Of a stretch of DNA of 64,000 nt, positions 25,987 through 36,143 are shown piece after piece. The DNA lies in assembly GCF_017876675.1 (NCBI RefSeq), contig NZ_JAGIOI010000001.1, positions 2,852,001 to 2,916,000 on the forward strand. The letters are read 5' to 3'. The translations under genes were made by a program, and so were the position numbers. Source of the stretch: Arthrobacter stackebrandtii (GTDB taxonomy: Bacteria > Actinomycetota > Actinomycetes > Actinomycetales > Micrococcaceae). The first letter of the stretch is position 1. Each line of letters begins with the position of its first letter. The notes under the pieces are model-generated. The model worked only from the letters and a program-made list of their open reading frames with translations, did not search any database and had not been told where the DNA came from.

Positions 25987-26922
25987 ATGGAGACCAAACG
26001 CTCCCTCCTGGGCCGGCTGCCCATCATTTCCCAGCTGCGCAAAAGCGTGGGGCTGCAGCGCGGCATGCTCGTCGCCGGCATTGTCCTGACACTGTTGTTC
26101 CTGCTCACCGCGGCCCTGGCGCCGTTGATCGCCCCCTACGGCGCAACCCAGCGATTCGACGCAACCCAGGCGCCGCCGTCGTCCGTCCATATGTGGGGCA
26201 CGACGGCGGGAGGCTACGATGTCTTTTCCCGCACCATTTGGGGGGCCCAGACCGCGTTCCTGGTGATTGTGGTGGCCGTTGCGCTGTCCATCTTCCTGGG
26301 CGTGATCCTGGGCCTGGTGTCCGGCTACATCGGCGGCTGGCTGGACCGGGTGCTGGTGGTGGTGGCAGACGCAATCTACGCGTTTCCCACGCTGCTGCTG
26401 GCCATGGTCATGTCGATCGCCATCAGCCAGGGCCGCTCCGACATGTGGTCCGGCATCTTCTCCGCGGCCATCTCGATCACCGTGGTGTTCATCCCGCAGT
26501 ACTACCGGGTGATCCGGGCCGAGACCATCCGCCTGAAGGCCGAGCCGTTTGTGGAGTCCGCCATTGTGGTGGGCGCCTCCAGCATGCGCATCATGGCCCG
26601 GCACATCTACAAAAATGCCACCCGCACCCTGCCGCTGATCTTCACCCTGAATGCCTCCGAGGCCATCCTGACGCTGGCCGGGCTGGGCTTTCTGGGCTTT
26701 GGCATTGAGCCGTCAGCTGCGGCTGAGTGGGGCTACGACCTCAACCATGCGCAGTCGGACGCCACGGCAGGCATCTGGTGGACGGGCGTGTTCCCGGGTG
26801 CAGCCATCGTGCTGACCGTGTTGGGGCTGACGCTGCTGGGCGAGTCCATGAACGACCTGAACGATCCGCGCCTGCGAGGCCGGAAACGCGCCAAAAAGAA
26901 GAAGGAGCTGGTGGACGCATGA
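25987..26922 (+). CDS. peptide ABC transporter permease (DppC type)
   Basis: Second permease, 311 aa. The N-terminal OppC-like helix (about 27-45) leads to L-A-P-L-I-A-P-Y-G, then W-G-T-T-A-G-G-Y-D-V-F-S-R, the DppC/OppC segment, and the coupling loop E-S-A-I-V-V-G-A-S-S (about 183-192). The end is lysine-rich (R-K-R-A-K-K-K-K-E). Its TGA overlaps the ATG of the ATPase gene (ATGA). Confidence 0.92.
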   Translation: METKRSLLGRLPIISQLRKSVGLQRGMLVAGIVLTLLFLLTAALAPLIAPYGATQRFDATQAPPSSVHMWGTTAGGYDVFSRTIWGAQTAFLVIVVAVALSIFLGVILGLVSGYIGGWLDRVLVVVADAIYAFPTLLLAMVMSIAISQGRSDMWSGIFSAAISITVVFIPQYYRVIRAETIRLKAEPFVESAIVVGASSMRIMARHIYKNATRTLPLIFTLNASEAILTLAGLGFLGFGIEPSAAAEWGYDLNHAQSDATAGIWWTGVFPGAAIVLTVLGLTLLGESMNDLNDPRLRGRKRAKKKKELVDA

Positions 26923-28640
26923 GCGCGCACACAAGCAGTCCCGCCAGTGGCGGCCCCACAGGGGAAGCCGCGCCGCGGCCGGTCCTGGACATCGCGGAGC
27001 TGAGGGTCGGATTCGACACTGACCAAGGCGAGGTCAAGGCCGTCAAGGACGTCTCCTTCAGCGTGGCGCCGGGCGAGATCGTGGCCATTGTGGGGGAGTC
27101 CGGATCCGGCAAGACCGTCACGGCCAAGACCATCCTGGGCCTGCTGCCGGAGACGGCGCACAGCAGCGGTGCCGTGATTGTCAGCGGCAACGACATCATC
27201 ACCGCCAGCCCCCGCCAGCTGCGGGCCATCCGCGGGCGGGACGTGGCCATGGTGTTCCAGGAACCGTCCACCGCGCTGAACCCCGTCCGCACCGTGGGCT
27301 GGCAGATTGCCGAGGGCCTGCGCGCCCACCGCCCCCAGGGCAAGAGGGTGGGCCGGAAGGAGGCCCGGGCGCTTGCCATCGAGGCGCTGGGAAAGGTCGG
27401 CATCCCCGAACCGCACAAACGCGTGGACTACTACCCCCACCAGTTCTCCGGCGGGCAGAAGCAGCGCGTGGTCATTGCCGCTGCCCTGGCCCTGAACCCG
27501 GGCCTGATCGTGGCCGACGAGCCCACCACGGCCCTGGACGTCACGGTCCAGGCTGAAATCCTGGAACTGCTGCGCGACCTGCGCGACCGCTACGGAACTT
27601 CCATCGTCCTCATCACCCACAACATGGGCGTCGTAGCCGATTTGGCCGACCGCGTCGTGGTCATGTTCGAGGGCGATGTGGTGGAAGAGGCCGGTGCCGA
27701 GGAGCTCTTTGCCGCGCCCCGCGAGGCATACACGCAGAAGCTCCTGGCCGCGGTTCCCCACCTGGGACGGAATTCGGCGTCGGCCGGGTTCACGGAGCGG
27801 GCCTTCCAGGACAAGGAAGTGCTGGTGCGGGCCACCGACCTGGAGATTGAGTACCCGGGCCGGCTGGGCAGCCCCGCCTTCCGGGCCGTGGACAAGGTCT
27901 CCTTCACCATCAGCGCCGGGGAGGTGTTTGGCCTGGTGGGGGAGTCCGGTTCCGGCAAGACCACCATTGGCCGGGCCATTGCCGGGCTGAACCGCACCAC
28001 GGGCGGCTCGCTCAATGTGCTGGGCTACGAGATGCGCAACTACAGGGAACGCAGCTTCAGGCCGCTGCGCAGTGACATCGGCTTTGTGTTCCAGGACCCT
28101 GCCGCATCCTTCAACCCGCATCTGACCATCGGCGAGTGCGTGGCCGAGCCGCTGTACATACACACGGACCTGTCCGGTTCAGCCGTGACCAGCAAGGTGG
28201 AGGCGCTGCTGGAATCGGTGCAGCTGCCCGCCGCCTACGCCAAGCGGTTCCCGCACGAGCTCTCCGGCGGCCAGCGCCAGCGCGCGTCGCTGGCCCGCGG
28301 CCTGGCCCTGAAGCCGAAGCTGCTCATCGCCGATGAGCCCACCTCCGCCCTGGACGTTTCCGTCCAGGCCAAGGTGCTGGAGCTGTTCCGCGACATCCAG
28401 TCCGAGATGGGCTTCGCGGCGCTGTTTATCAGCCACGACCTCGCCGTGGTGGACATCCTGGCCGAGTGGGTGGGTGTGCTCTACAAGGGCCGCCTCGTTG
28501 AGCAGGGGATCGGCACGCAGGTCATGACGGATCCGCAGGACGACTACACGCAGCGGCTTATCGCCTCCCTGCCCGTGCCCAACCCGGCAGAGCAGGCCAA
28601 GCGCCGCGCCGCCCACCAGGCGCTGCTCGCGGCCAAATAG
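26919..28640 (+). CDS. fused peptide ABC transporter ATPase (DppD-DppF)
   Basis: Single 573-aa protein holding two ATPase domains that are usually separate. Domain one (about 16-280): Walker A G-E-S-G-S-G-K-T, signature F-S-G-G-Q-K-Q-R and Walker [13 protein letters not shown]. Domain two (about 300-560): [17 protein letters not shown] and [12 protein letters not shown], then the oligopeptide C-terminal element. Both sites look intact. Such fusions are common in Actinobacteria. It ends the importer operon. Confidence 0.94.
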   Translation: MSAHTSSPASGGPTGEAAPRPVLDIAELRVGFDTDQGEVKAVKDVSFSVAPGEIVAIVGESGSGKTVTAKTILGLLPETAHSSGAVIVSGNDIITASPRQLRAIRGRDVAMVFQEPSTALNPVRTVGWQIAEGLRAHRPQGKRVGRKEARALAIEALGKVGIPEPHKRVDYYPHQFSGGQKQRVVIAAALALNPGLIVADEPTTALDVTVQAEILELLRDLRDRYGTSIVLITHNMGVVADLADRVVVMFEGDVVEEAGAEELFAAPREAYTQKLLAAVPHLGRNSASAGFTERAFQDKEVLVRATDLEIEYPGRLGSPAFRAVDKVSFTISAGEVFGLVGESGSGKTTIGRAIAGLNRTTGGSLNVLGYEMRNYRERSFRPLRSDIGFVFQDPAASFNPHLTIGECVAEPLYIHTDLSGSAVTSKVEALLESVQLPAAYAKRFPHELSGGQRQRASLARGLALKPKLLIADEPTSALDVSVQAKVLELFRDIQSEMGFAALFISHDLAVVDILAEWVGVLYKGRLVEQGIGTQVMTDPQDDYTQRLIASLPVPNPAEQAKRRAAHQALLAAK

Positions 28641-28657
28641 CACGTCTTGGCCGGATC

Positions 28658-28704
28658 GGCGGTGCACCGGGTGGACAGAAGTTTTGTCCGCCCGGTGCAC
28701 CGCC
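28658..28704 (+). terminator. terminator of the peptide importer operon
   Basis: A 20-bp stem with one mismatch (28658-28677 with 28685-28704) and a 7-nt loop. It ends directly at the -10 of the chorismate mutase gene, so terminator and promoter are packed together. Confidence 0.75.
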
Positions 28705-28710
28705 TAAACT
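28705..28710 (+). promoter_or_regulatory. -10 element of the chorismate mutase gene
   Basis: TAAACT lies exactly 6 nt before ATG, so a leaderless transcript is expected. The -35 region falls inside the terminator hairpin and is poor (TTTTGT). Confidence 0.5.
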
Positions 28711-28716
28711 GTCCCT

Positions 28717-29193
28717 ATGACCGAATCGAGCCACCCGCAGCACCTGTCCGTTGAAGACTTCGACCCGGCCGCCAGCTCCCTCACGGGCGCCATTGACCCG
28801 GCCGTCATGGCCGAGCTGCTCTCCATCCGCTCGAGCATCGACAACTTCGACGCCACGCTCGTCTACCTGCTGGCTGAGCGTTTCAAGGCCACCCAGCGCG
28901 TGGGCATCCTCAAGGCCGCGCACCAGCTGCCGCCGGCGGACCCCAACCGTGAAAAGGCCCAAATCCAGCGCCTGCGCGCCCTCGCCGAGTCCGCCAACCT
29001 GGACCCCGCCTTCGCCGAGAAGTTCCTGAATTTCATCATCAGCGAGGTCATTCACCACCACCAGGCCATTTCCCAGAGCCACTCCGCCGCAGCCGCCACC
29101 GGCACCGTCCCGGTCGTCAGCCTGGACGGGCAGGGCTTCGTCGCCCCCGGTGCGGACACGGCCGCGGACGACGGCGGCACGCGGCTTCCGTGA
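28717..29193 (+). CDS. chorismate mutase (AroQ class)
   Basis: Converts chorismate to prephenate. The AroQ helical domain (about 27-120) shows L-L-S-I-R-S-S-I-D-N-F-D-A-T-L-V-Y-L-L-A-E-R-F, Arg and Lys at the expected active-site positions (R-F-K-A-T-Q-R-V-G-I-L-K-A) and a C-terminal F-L-N-F-I-I-S-E-V-I-H-H-H helix, like the 90-residue cytosolic mycobacterial enzyme. No signal peptide, so cytoplasmic. About 35 extra residues are at each end. Its stop overlaps the next start (GTGA). Confidence 0.9.
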   Translation: MTESSHPQHLSVEDFDPAASSLTGAIDPAVMAELLSIRSSIDNFDATLVYLLAERFKATQRVGILKAAHQLPPADPNREKAQIQRLRALAESANLDPAFAEKFLNFIISEVIHHHQAISQSHSAAAATGTVPVVSLDGQGFVAPGADTAADDGGTRLP

Positions 29194-30362
29194 CCCCCTC
29201 ACCACACGCCGGCCTGCCCAAGGCTCCGGGTTCCGGACCAGCACCTGCCGGCTCCGCGGCGCCGCCTGTATCCGCCGTTCCTGAATCCGTGACCGCCACG
29301 GTGCTGGGCCCCTGGCCGGGAACGGATCCCGTCGAAGCCGCCAAGGTGGGCCTGGGCCTGCTGCCCGAACCGCATCTGCCGGCACTGGCGGCCCTGCCTT
29401 CCCGCGGCGTGGGATCGGACGCCGTCGGGCGCACGGCCGCGCTGCTGGTGGAAATGCCCGTTGACGTACAGCCCTATGGCTGGCGCATCGTGGACCGGCC
29501 CGGCCTTGACCACCGCCGTGCCGCGTCGGCCCTGCGCACGGACCTCAACGTGCTGGCCGACGTCGTGGGTGCCGGGCAACTGGCACCGGTACAGGTCAAG
29601 GTTCACCTCCTGGGGCCGGTCTCCCTGGCCGCGGCCCTGCACCTGCACCACGGCGAACGCGCCCTGTCAGACCACGGCGCGCGGCGGGACATCGCCGATT
29701 CCCTGGCCGACGGGATGGCTGCCCATGCCGCCTCGCTTCGGGAGGCAGTGCCTGGTGCCGCACTGACCCTGCAAGTGGACGAGCCCGCCGTGGCACGCGT
29801 ACTGGCCGGCACCATCCCCACGTCATCCGGATACCGCACGCTGCGCTCCATCCCGACGGCCGAACTGCGCCGCGTGTGGATGCAGTTCCTGGCTGCCGCC
29901 CGAGCGGCCGGCTTCAGCCGGACAGCCCTGAACCTGGGGCAGGATGGCGCCCTCCTGGCAACCGGCACGCCGGCCGGGGACGGCACCGCGGCGGCCGAAC
30001 GCAAGGCGTGGCAAACCGCCGTCGGACTGGCCCTGGAAAGCGGTCCCGACGCCCTCGCAGTGCCCCTGGACCTCCTGGACACCGGCCATTGGGAGCAGCT
30101 GGCCGAGGCACTGGAGTCCGGCACCGGCGTGTGGGCCGGGCTGGTGCCCGCCCGCCCGGGCCAGGCGCCGCCGTCATACGCGTCCCTCGTGGACCGCGTC
30201 ATGGTGCCGTGGCGCGGGCTGGGCCTGGATCCGGCCCTGCTGAACCAGCTGCGGATCACCCCCGCCACGGGCCTGGCGGAGGTCTCACCGCAGGAGGCGC
30301 GGCGCGTGGTGGAGCGCACGCTCGAGGTGGCCGAGGAATTGACGGCGATTCGTTACCGGTAG
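29190..30362 (+). CDS. MetE-like TIM-barrel protein lacking the zinc ligands
   Basis: Protein of 390 aa usually named methionine synthase in actinobacteria. It has the MetE-type core V-T-A-T-V-L-G-P-W-P-G-T-D, K-V-H-L-L-G-P-V-S-L and L-Q-V-D-E-P-A-V-A-R-V-L, and a C-terminal segment R-I-T-P-A-T-G-L-A-E-V-S. The protein contains no cysteine at all, so the H-x-C and second Cys zinc ligands of MetE cannot be present. It is also half the length of MetE. It therefore is unlikely to methylate homocysteine, and its reaction is unknown. GTG start, overlapping the chorismate mutase stop by 4 bp, so the two are co-translated. Confidence 0.8.
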   Translation: MTPSPHAGLPKAPGSGPAPAGSAAPPVSAVPESVTATVLGPWPGTDPVEAAKVGLGLLPEPHLPALAALPSRGVGSDAVGRTAALLVEMPVDVQPYGWRIVDRPGLDHRRAASALRTDLNVLADVVGAGQLAPVQVKVHLLGPVSLAAALHLHHGERALSDHGARRDIADSLADGMAAHAASLREAVPGAALTLQVDEPAVARVLAGTIPTSSGYRTLRSIPTAELRRVWMQFLAAARAAGFSRTALNLGQDGALLATGTPAGDGTAAAERKAWQTAVGLALESGPDALAVPLDLLDTGHWEQLAEALESGTGVWAGLVPARPGQAPPSYASLVDRVMVPWRGLGLDPALLNQLRITPATGLAEVSPQEARRVVERTLEVAEELTAIRYR

Positions 30363-30386
30363 TTCCCGCGCCAGACACCTGCGGTG

Positions 30387-30413
30387 AATATGATGGATTT
30401 TCACCACCATATT
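30387..30413 (+). promoter_or_regulatory. inverted repeat before the SGNH hydrolase gene
   Basis: AT-rich 10-bp stem with one mismatch (AATATGATGG / CCACCATATT, 7-nt loop). It ends just before the ribosome site. It could be an operator or a weak end signal for the upstream operon. Confidence 0.4.
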
Positions 30414-30426
30414 TACAAGGGGCGCC

Positions 30427-31320
30427 ATGGAATTCAGGAAGCTTGCCGGGCGGGCCGCCGCCGTGCTCGCCCTGAGCGTTTCCGCGTCCCTGGCGGCCCC
30501 TGTCATGGTGGTCTCGCACCCCGCGCCGCGGCTTGAGGCGGGGCAGGCCAGCCAGCACCTGCCGGACCCGGCCATCCCGGAGCGCACCCCGCCCGTGCTC
30601 AATCCCGTGCCCGACGGCGGCCGGGCGGCACTGCCTGCAGCACGCGACGAACTCACCACGGTCTGGGACAAGCCGGATGGCACGTATGTGCTAAATCCTG
30701 CCTCTGGCCGGCACGAGGCGGTGGACCACGGCATAGCCCAAACAGCCGTGCTGATGGGCGATTCCCAGGCCGGCGGCGCCGCGGGCATCGACACCGCAGA
30801 CACCTGGCTGTCCCGGGGGCTGGAGGCGCGCGGCTACACGGTGCGGTTTGTGGGCGCCGGCGGCACCGGATTTGTTGCCGGCTCGGCAGCCCACCCCAAT
30901 TTTGTCGACGCCGTGGAAAGCGGTGCCGTCATTCTGCCGTACGGAAATCCGGCGCTTGTGGTGCTTGAGGGAGGCGGCAACGACGCCGCGCAGGGCGCTG
31001 CCGACGCCGCCATCCTTGCGAACGCCGAACGGCTGCTGCGGGACATGAAGGCCAGCTACCCCACCTCACAGTTCCTCGTTGTCGGCACCCTCGGCGCCGG
31101 GGCCGGCAGTCCGCAGCGGGCCCATGTCGACGCGGTCCTGGCCGGATTTGCCCGCAGCAACGGGCTGCCGTTCATCAGCGCCGGCGACTGGATCATGCGC
31201 CACCGGCTGGGCGGCAAGATGGCCGACGGCGTGCACCTCACGGCCGCAGGGCACCAGGTTCTCACCGGCGTGTTTGCCGGCAAGCTGGCGGACCTTGGCC
31301 TGGCGGCACCCGGGCACTGA
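30427..31320 (+). CDS. secreted SGNH/GDSL hydrolase
   Basis: Exported lipase/esterase-type hydrolase, 297 aa. A signal peptide covers about residues 1-28 (R-K-L then a hydrophobic stretch). Block I is V-L-M-G-D-S-Q-A-G-G, the G-G-G-N-D block III is L-E-G-G-G-N-D-A and block V is D-G-V-H-L-T-A-A-G-H with the catalytic Asp and His. The substrate is unknown. AAGGGG lies 4 nt before ATG. The natural target may be an acetylated sugar or a lipid. Confidence 0.9.
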   Translation: MEFRKLAGRAAAVLALSVSASLAAPVMVVSHPAPRLEAGQASQHLPDPAIPERTPPVLNPVPDGGRAALPAARDELTTVWDKPDGTYVLNPASGRHEAVDHGIAQTAVLMGDSQAGGAAGIDTADTWLSRGLEARGYTVRFVGAGGTGFVAGSAAHPNFVDAVESGAVILPYGNPALVVLEGGGNDAAQGAADAAILANAERLLRDMKASYPTSQFLVVGTLGAGAGSPQRAHVDAVLAGFARSNGLPFISAGDWIMRHRLGGKMADGVHLTAAGHQVLTGVFAGKLADLGLAAPGH

Positions 31321-31354
31321 CGGCCAGGTGGGGCTGTGCCGATCACCGACCCCC

Positions 31355-31672
31355 TCGCAGCAATGGCGGCTTTTCTTCCAACCACCTCGCAGCAATGGCT
31401 GCTTTTCCACCGGCGGCTCCGCATGATCGTTGGCACGTACAGGGCCCGAGCCGGCATGGCCGTCGCCCGGGACGTTCGCAGCGGGACCTTCCTACACTTG
31501 CCGGGATCCCCACCACCGCCCATGGGAACGGCGGGTCGGAGGTCCACCCGGCCCATGCGGCATGTGTCCCGGCGTTCGCCAGAAAGCATCCAGTGCCCTG
31601 CGACAGGGTTGGGTGAGTTGTTGCCATTGCTGCGATGGGGTCGGTGAAAAAGCTGCCATTGGTGCGACAGCG
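31355..31672. repeat. 32-bp-period intergenic repeat array, copy 3
   Basis: This fills most of a 372-bp gap between two convergent genes. Left cores TCGCAGCAATGGC begin at 31355 and 31387. Inverted cores lie at 31623 and 31655, 32 bp apart, and a third, decayed one lies near 31591. About 170 bp between the arms shows no gene-like frame or known element. The inverted arms would pair in RNA. Confidence 0.86.
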
Positions 31673-31692
31673 TCCTGGGGCGGGGCGGGGGT

Positions 31693-32985
31693 TTACAGGC
31701 GGCCGGCAGCCTTGAGCCGGATGTATGTATCGGCCAGGGCAGGCGGCAGTTCCTGCGGGGGAGCGTCCACGACTTCCACTCCGGCCTGCTGCAGCACAGC
31801 GGTGATGGCGGCACGGCGGTTCAGTGCGTGCTCGGCAGCAGCAGCCCGGTAGGCCGCCGTCGTGCTGGTCCGGTCAAGGCGGGCATCATCCATGGCGGGG
31901 TCGCGCACGGAGGCAACCACCACAACATGTTGGCGGGCCAGCGAGGTGGCGAGCGGGATGAGGCCCTCCTCAGCGGCGCCGGCGTCGAGCGAAGTCACCA
32001 GGACCAGCAGCGAGCGGTGTGCCGTGACGGTGCGGACGGCGCCGGCGATGTCGGCTGTGTTCAGCTCGATAAGTTCAGGTTCCAGGGGTGCCAGCGCCTG
32101 CACCATGGCGTTGAGCATGTTGCCCTTGCCGGTGGAGGAGACCTTGGCACGGACCCGGCGGTCGTAGGCGAGAAGGCCGACACGGTCGCCGCCGCGCTCG
32201 GCCAGGACGGCCAGCAGCAGGGACGCCTCGATGCCTGTATCCAGGGCGGTTTCGTCGCCGATCCGGCTGGCGGAGGTGCGGGAGGTGTCCAGGACGATGA
32301 CCACGCGGCGGTCGCGCTCCGGGCGCCAGGTGCGCACCACCACGTCGCGGCGGCGGGCGGTGGCGCGCCAGTCGATGGAGCGAACGTCGTCGCCGCGGAC
32401 GTAGTCGCGCAGGGAATCAAACTCGGTGCCGGCGCCGCGGATCTGCACCGCGGCCCGGCCGTCCAGCTCGCGGAGCTTGCGCAGCTTGGACGGAAGGTGG
32501 CGCTTGGAGTGAAACGGGGGGAGCACGCGCAGCACACCCGGTGCCGGGATGGTGCGCTGCCGGGCCGCCATGCCCAAGGGGCCGTAGGAGCGGACCGTGA
32601 CGTGGTGGGTGAAGAGGTCCCCGCGCCGGGTGGGGGTGAGCGCCACGGCCAGGGCTGCCCGTTCCCGGGGGCGGATGGACACCTTCTGCAGTGCGTTCGC
32701 CGCACCGGCCGAGGGCTGCCAGCCGTCCTTCACCTCTCCGCGGAGCACGCGAGGAGACTCGTTGGCCAGGCGGAGGGTGGCGGTGCAGGGCTCGCCGAGC
32801 CGCACGCCCTGGGGGATGACCCGCTGCAGGGCCACCTTTTGGGGTGAAGCCGCCAGGAGGAGGTCAGCCGTGAGCAGCGCTGCCAGGATGCCCAGGCAGA
32901 GCAGCCACGTCAGTGCCCCGGGCAGGGCAATGATGGGCACGAGCGCTGCAAGTGCCACGTAGAAGAATCTGCCCGATATGGCCAT
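31693..32985 (-). CDS. DUF58 domain protein, membrane-anchored
   Basis: Protein of 430 aa. Two N-terminal membrane helices (about 7-25 and 28-46) precede a beta-rich region, then the DUF58 core L-R-E-L-D-G-R-A, L-R-D-Y-V-R-G-D-D-V-R-S-I-D-W-R-A-T-A and a VWA-like stretch V-V-I-V-L-D-T-S-R-T-S. DUF58 proteins are the usual partners of MoxR ATPases, and the moxR gene lies 69 bp upstream on the same strand. It may recruit substrates for MoxR. The C-terminal portion ends about 420-430. Confidence 0.9.
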   Translation of the reverse strand: MAISGRFFYVALAALVPIIALPGALTWLLCLGILAALLTADLLLAASPQKVALQRVIPQGVRLGEPCTATLRLANESPRVLRGEVKDGWQPSAGAANALQKVSIRPRERAALAVALTPTRRGDLFTHHVTVRSYGPLGMAARQRTIPAPGVLRVLPPFHSKRHLPSKLRKLRELDGRAAVQIRGAGTEFDSLRDYVRGDDVRSIDWRATARRRDVVVRTWRPERDRRVVIVLDTSRTSASRIGDETALDTGIEASLLLAVLAERGGDRVGLLAYDRRVRAKVSSTGKGNMLNAMVQALAPLEPELIELNTADIAGAVRTVTAHRSLLVLVTSLDAGAAEEGLIPLATSLARQHVVVVASVRDPAMDDARLDRTSTTAAYRAAAAEHALNRRAAITAVLQQAGVEVVDAPPQELPPALADTYIRLKAAGRL

Positions 32986-33054
32986 GGTGTTTTGGTTCCG
33001 TCGTCAGGTTGGGTGATGGTTGGCAGGTGCCCGGCCGGGGTCGGCCCGGGACCC

Positions 33055-34166
<1,112 letters not shown>

Positions 34167-34170
<4 letters not shown>

Positions 34171-35411
34171 CGGCGGGCCACATCTTCCTCTAGTGCCGTG
34201 AGTTCCACGGCCATGGACAACATTTGCTTCTCAGTTTCAGGGACGGGCCCCAGCAGCAGGGCATGGAGCTGCTGCGGCGGACGGCCCGTGGCGGTCGCGG
34301 CCGCCTGGACAACGGCGCCGGGTTCCGCGGCCAGCCCCAGCCTCAGCTGGCGGGCCAGGCGGGTCAATGTCGCCTGCCGCAGGGATGCGGCCGCGGTGTC
34401 GAGCGCGCGCCCGTCCTGGTACAGGCGCGCCCGCCCCACCAGCGTCTCCGACGCCTTGACGTGCACCGGCAGCGGTTCGCCAACGAGGGGCCCGTTGCGC
34501 CGGCCTCGCCACACCATGCCCAGCACGGCCACCAGCAGCAGCCACAGCGCCGCAGGGAAAATCCACGACGGCGTCAGTTCGGACAGGCTGGGGGGAACCT
34601 CCGCCACGGGGATGTCGGAGATGGTGGAGGTGTACCAAATCAGGTTCGGCTTGCTGCCGAGCAGCCGCAGCGCCAGTGCGGCGTTGCCGCGGCTGGCCAG
34701 GTTTTGGTTGATGACGACGCCGGGACTCCCCAGTGCGGTGATATCGCCGGCGCTGTTGCTCGCCAGGAAGCCGCCGCTGCCCGCGGGCATTCCCCCGGGG
34801 ATGAAACACGTTTGGGCACCCTTGAACAGGAGCAGCGGGGTGGTGACTGCTGTGGCCCCGGTTCCGGGGGAGGGTGTCCCGCCGTCAATGGTTTCAGCCG
34901 CCGTGGCGTCGGGATTGCTGCAGCCGGCCTGCACCGTTGCCGTTGCGGCGGCGGTCCCTGCACTGGCGATCTCCGGGCTGAGCGCGCTGGCGGCGAGGGG
35001 CCCCGGAGCAACGGCGACCAGCTGCCCGCCGGCTGCGCGGACGCTGTCGGCCAGCTCTTCCACCCGGTCCGGGTCCAGGTATCCGCTGGGGTCATAGAAG
35101 AGCACGGTGCTTGTGCCATGGCCGTGCACTGCCAGCAGGTCCTGCGTTTGTGCAAGCGAACTGCTGTCGGCAACCGACACGCCTTGTTCCGCCAGGATGC
35201 TGGCGGCGGCCTGCGCCCCGGCGGGGGCGGGGTTGCTGGTGGAGAGCATGCCGGGGCTGCGCCCGCCGCTGTTGGAGACGATGTAGCCGATGACGGTGAC
35301 CAGCACAAAGGCTGCGGCACAGATGATCCAGAAGCGGTGCCTCCGCCAGCCCTTGGTCAGGGTTTGGGCGGCGCTGGCGGTCTCCGGGCGGATCGTTGCC
35401 GGTGCGCTCAC
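34167..35411 (-). CDS. DUF4350 domain membrane protein
   Basis: Membrane protein of 414 aa, with one N-terminal helix (about 26-46) and another (about 300-320, L-W-L-L-L-V-A-V-L). The extracytoplasmic part (about 48-290) contains the DUF4350 segment G-A-Q-A-A-A-S-I-L-A-E-Q-G-V-S-V and a Rossmann-like V-A-V-A-P-G. The cytoplasmic end is Arg/Leu-rich. Its role in the MoxR cluster is unknown. Overlaps both neighbours by 4 bp. Confidence 0.87.
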
Positions 35412-36133
35412 GGCTGCACCCCCTTGACGGCGGAATCCTGGTGCGCCGGGGTGGAAACCCGGGGCGCGGCACCCGCAAACGCGTCGGCGTAGACGGGGGT
35501 GGTCGCGGCGAGTGCCGAATCCGTGGCCAGCAGTTCCTGGTACATCGAGGACGGTGGCGGCACCTTGCCGTAGCGCACGGCGTTGAACAGTTCGGCGCTG
35601 CGGTCCAGGGCCGCCCGGTGCGACGGAAATGCACGGTCCAACACCCCGACAATTTCCGTCGCGGTCAAGCCCAGCGCGGGCACACTGACGTCACGTTCCT
35701 CGGCGGCCCGGACCATGGCCCGGAACTGCTCGTTGACCGCGGTCCCGAAGTCGCCCGACGCAGCGGCGGCACGTGCCAGGCTCCGGTGGTGTGCGGCGGA
35801 AAGCGCGGTTTCGCTGTCAAAGACGGCGGATGTGGCGGCCCTTTTCCGGTTCAGCCGCGGCCTGACGACCAGGATGATGACCACCACCGCAACCAGCACC
35901 AGCGCCACGGCGACGGACAGGCCAACGCTGGCGTCGGCCATCCCCATCTTTCCCAGCAATTCCTGGAAGGCCTTTTTGAGCATGGCAAAGAGCTCGTCGG
36001 TCCAGCCGGGCTTGGCGTCCTGGTAAATCTTCCTGGACAGCTCCTCCTGGGCCCAGCGGCGCGCCTCATCGGCACCGGGCACAACAGGGACGTCGGCGGG
36101 GTGCAGCATTGGAAGGATTGCGGCGGTGATCAT
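35408..36133 (-). CDS. DUF4129 domain membrane protein
   Basis: Protein of about 241 aa. One helix (about 85-110, V-G-L-S-V-A-V-A-L-V-L) and a cytoplasmic DUF4129 domain (about 135-215: A-A-A-S-G-D-F-G-T-A-V-N-E-Q-F-R-A-M-V-R-A, A-L-G-L-T-A-T-E, L-F-N-A-V-R-Y-G). The ATG with GAGG at 8 nt is preferred; a GTG 48 nt upstream would overlap the preceding gene. Confidence 0.85.
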   Translation of the reverse strand: MITAAILPMLHPADVPVVPGADEARRWAQEELSRKIYQDAKPGWTDELFAMLKKAFQELLGKMGMADASVGLSVAVALVLVAVVVIILVVRPRLNRKRAATSAVFDSETALSAAHHRSLARAAAASGDFGTAVNEQFRAMVRAAEERDVSVPALGLTATEIVGVLDRAFPSHRAALDRSAELFNAVRYGKVPPPSSMYQELLATDSALAATTPVYADAFAGAAPRVSTPAHQDSAVKGVQP

Positions 36134-36143
36134 GCCGGCGGCC

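Noticed and set aside
31419-31590. Small gene inside repeat array 3
   Set aside because: Short open frames exist but none has a ribosome site, codon pattern or recognisable product.
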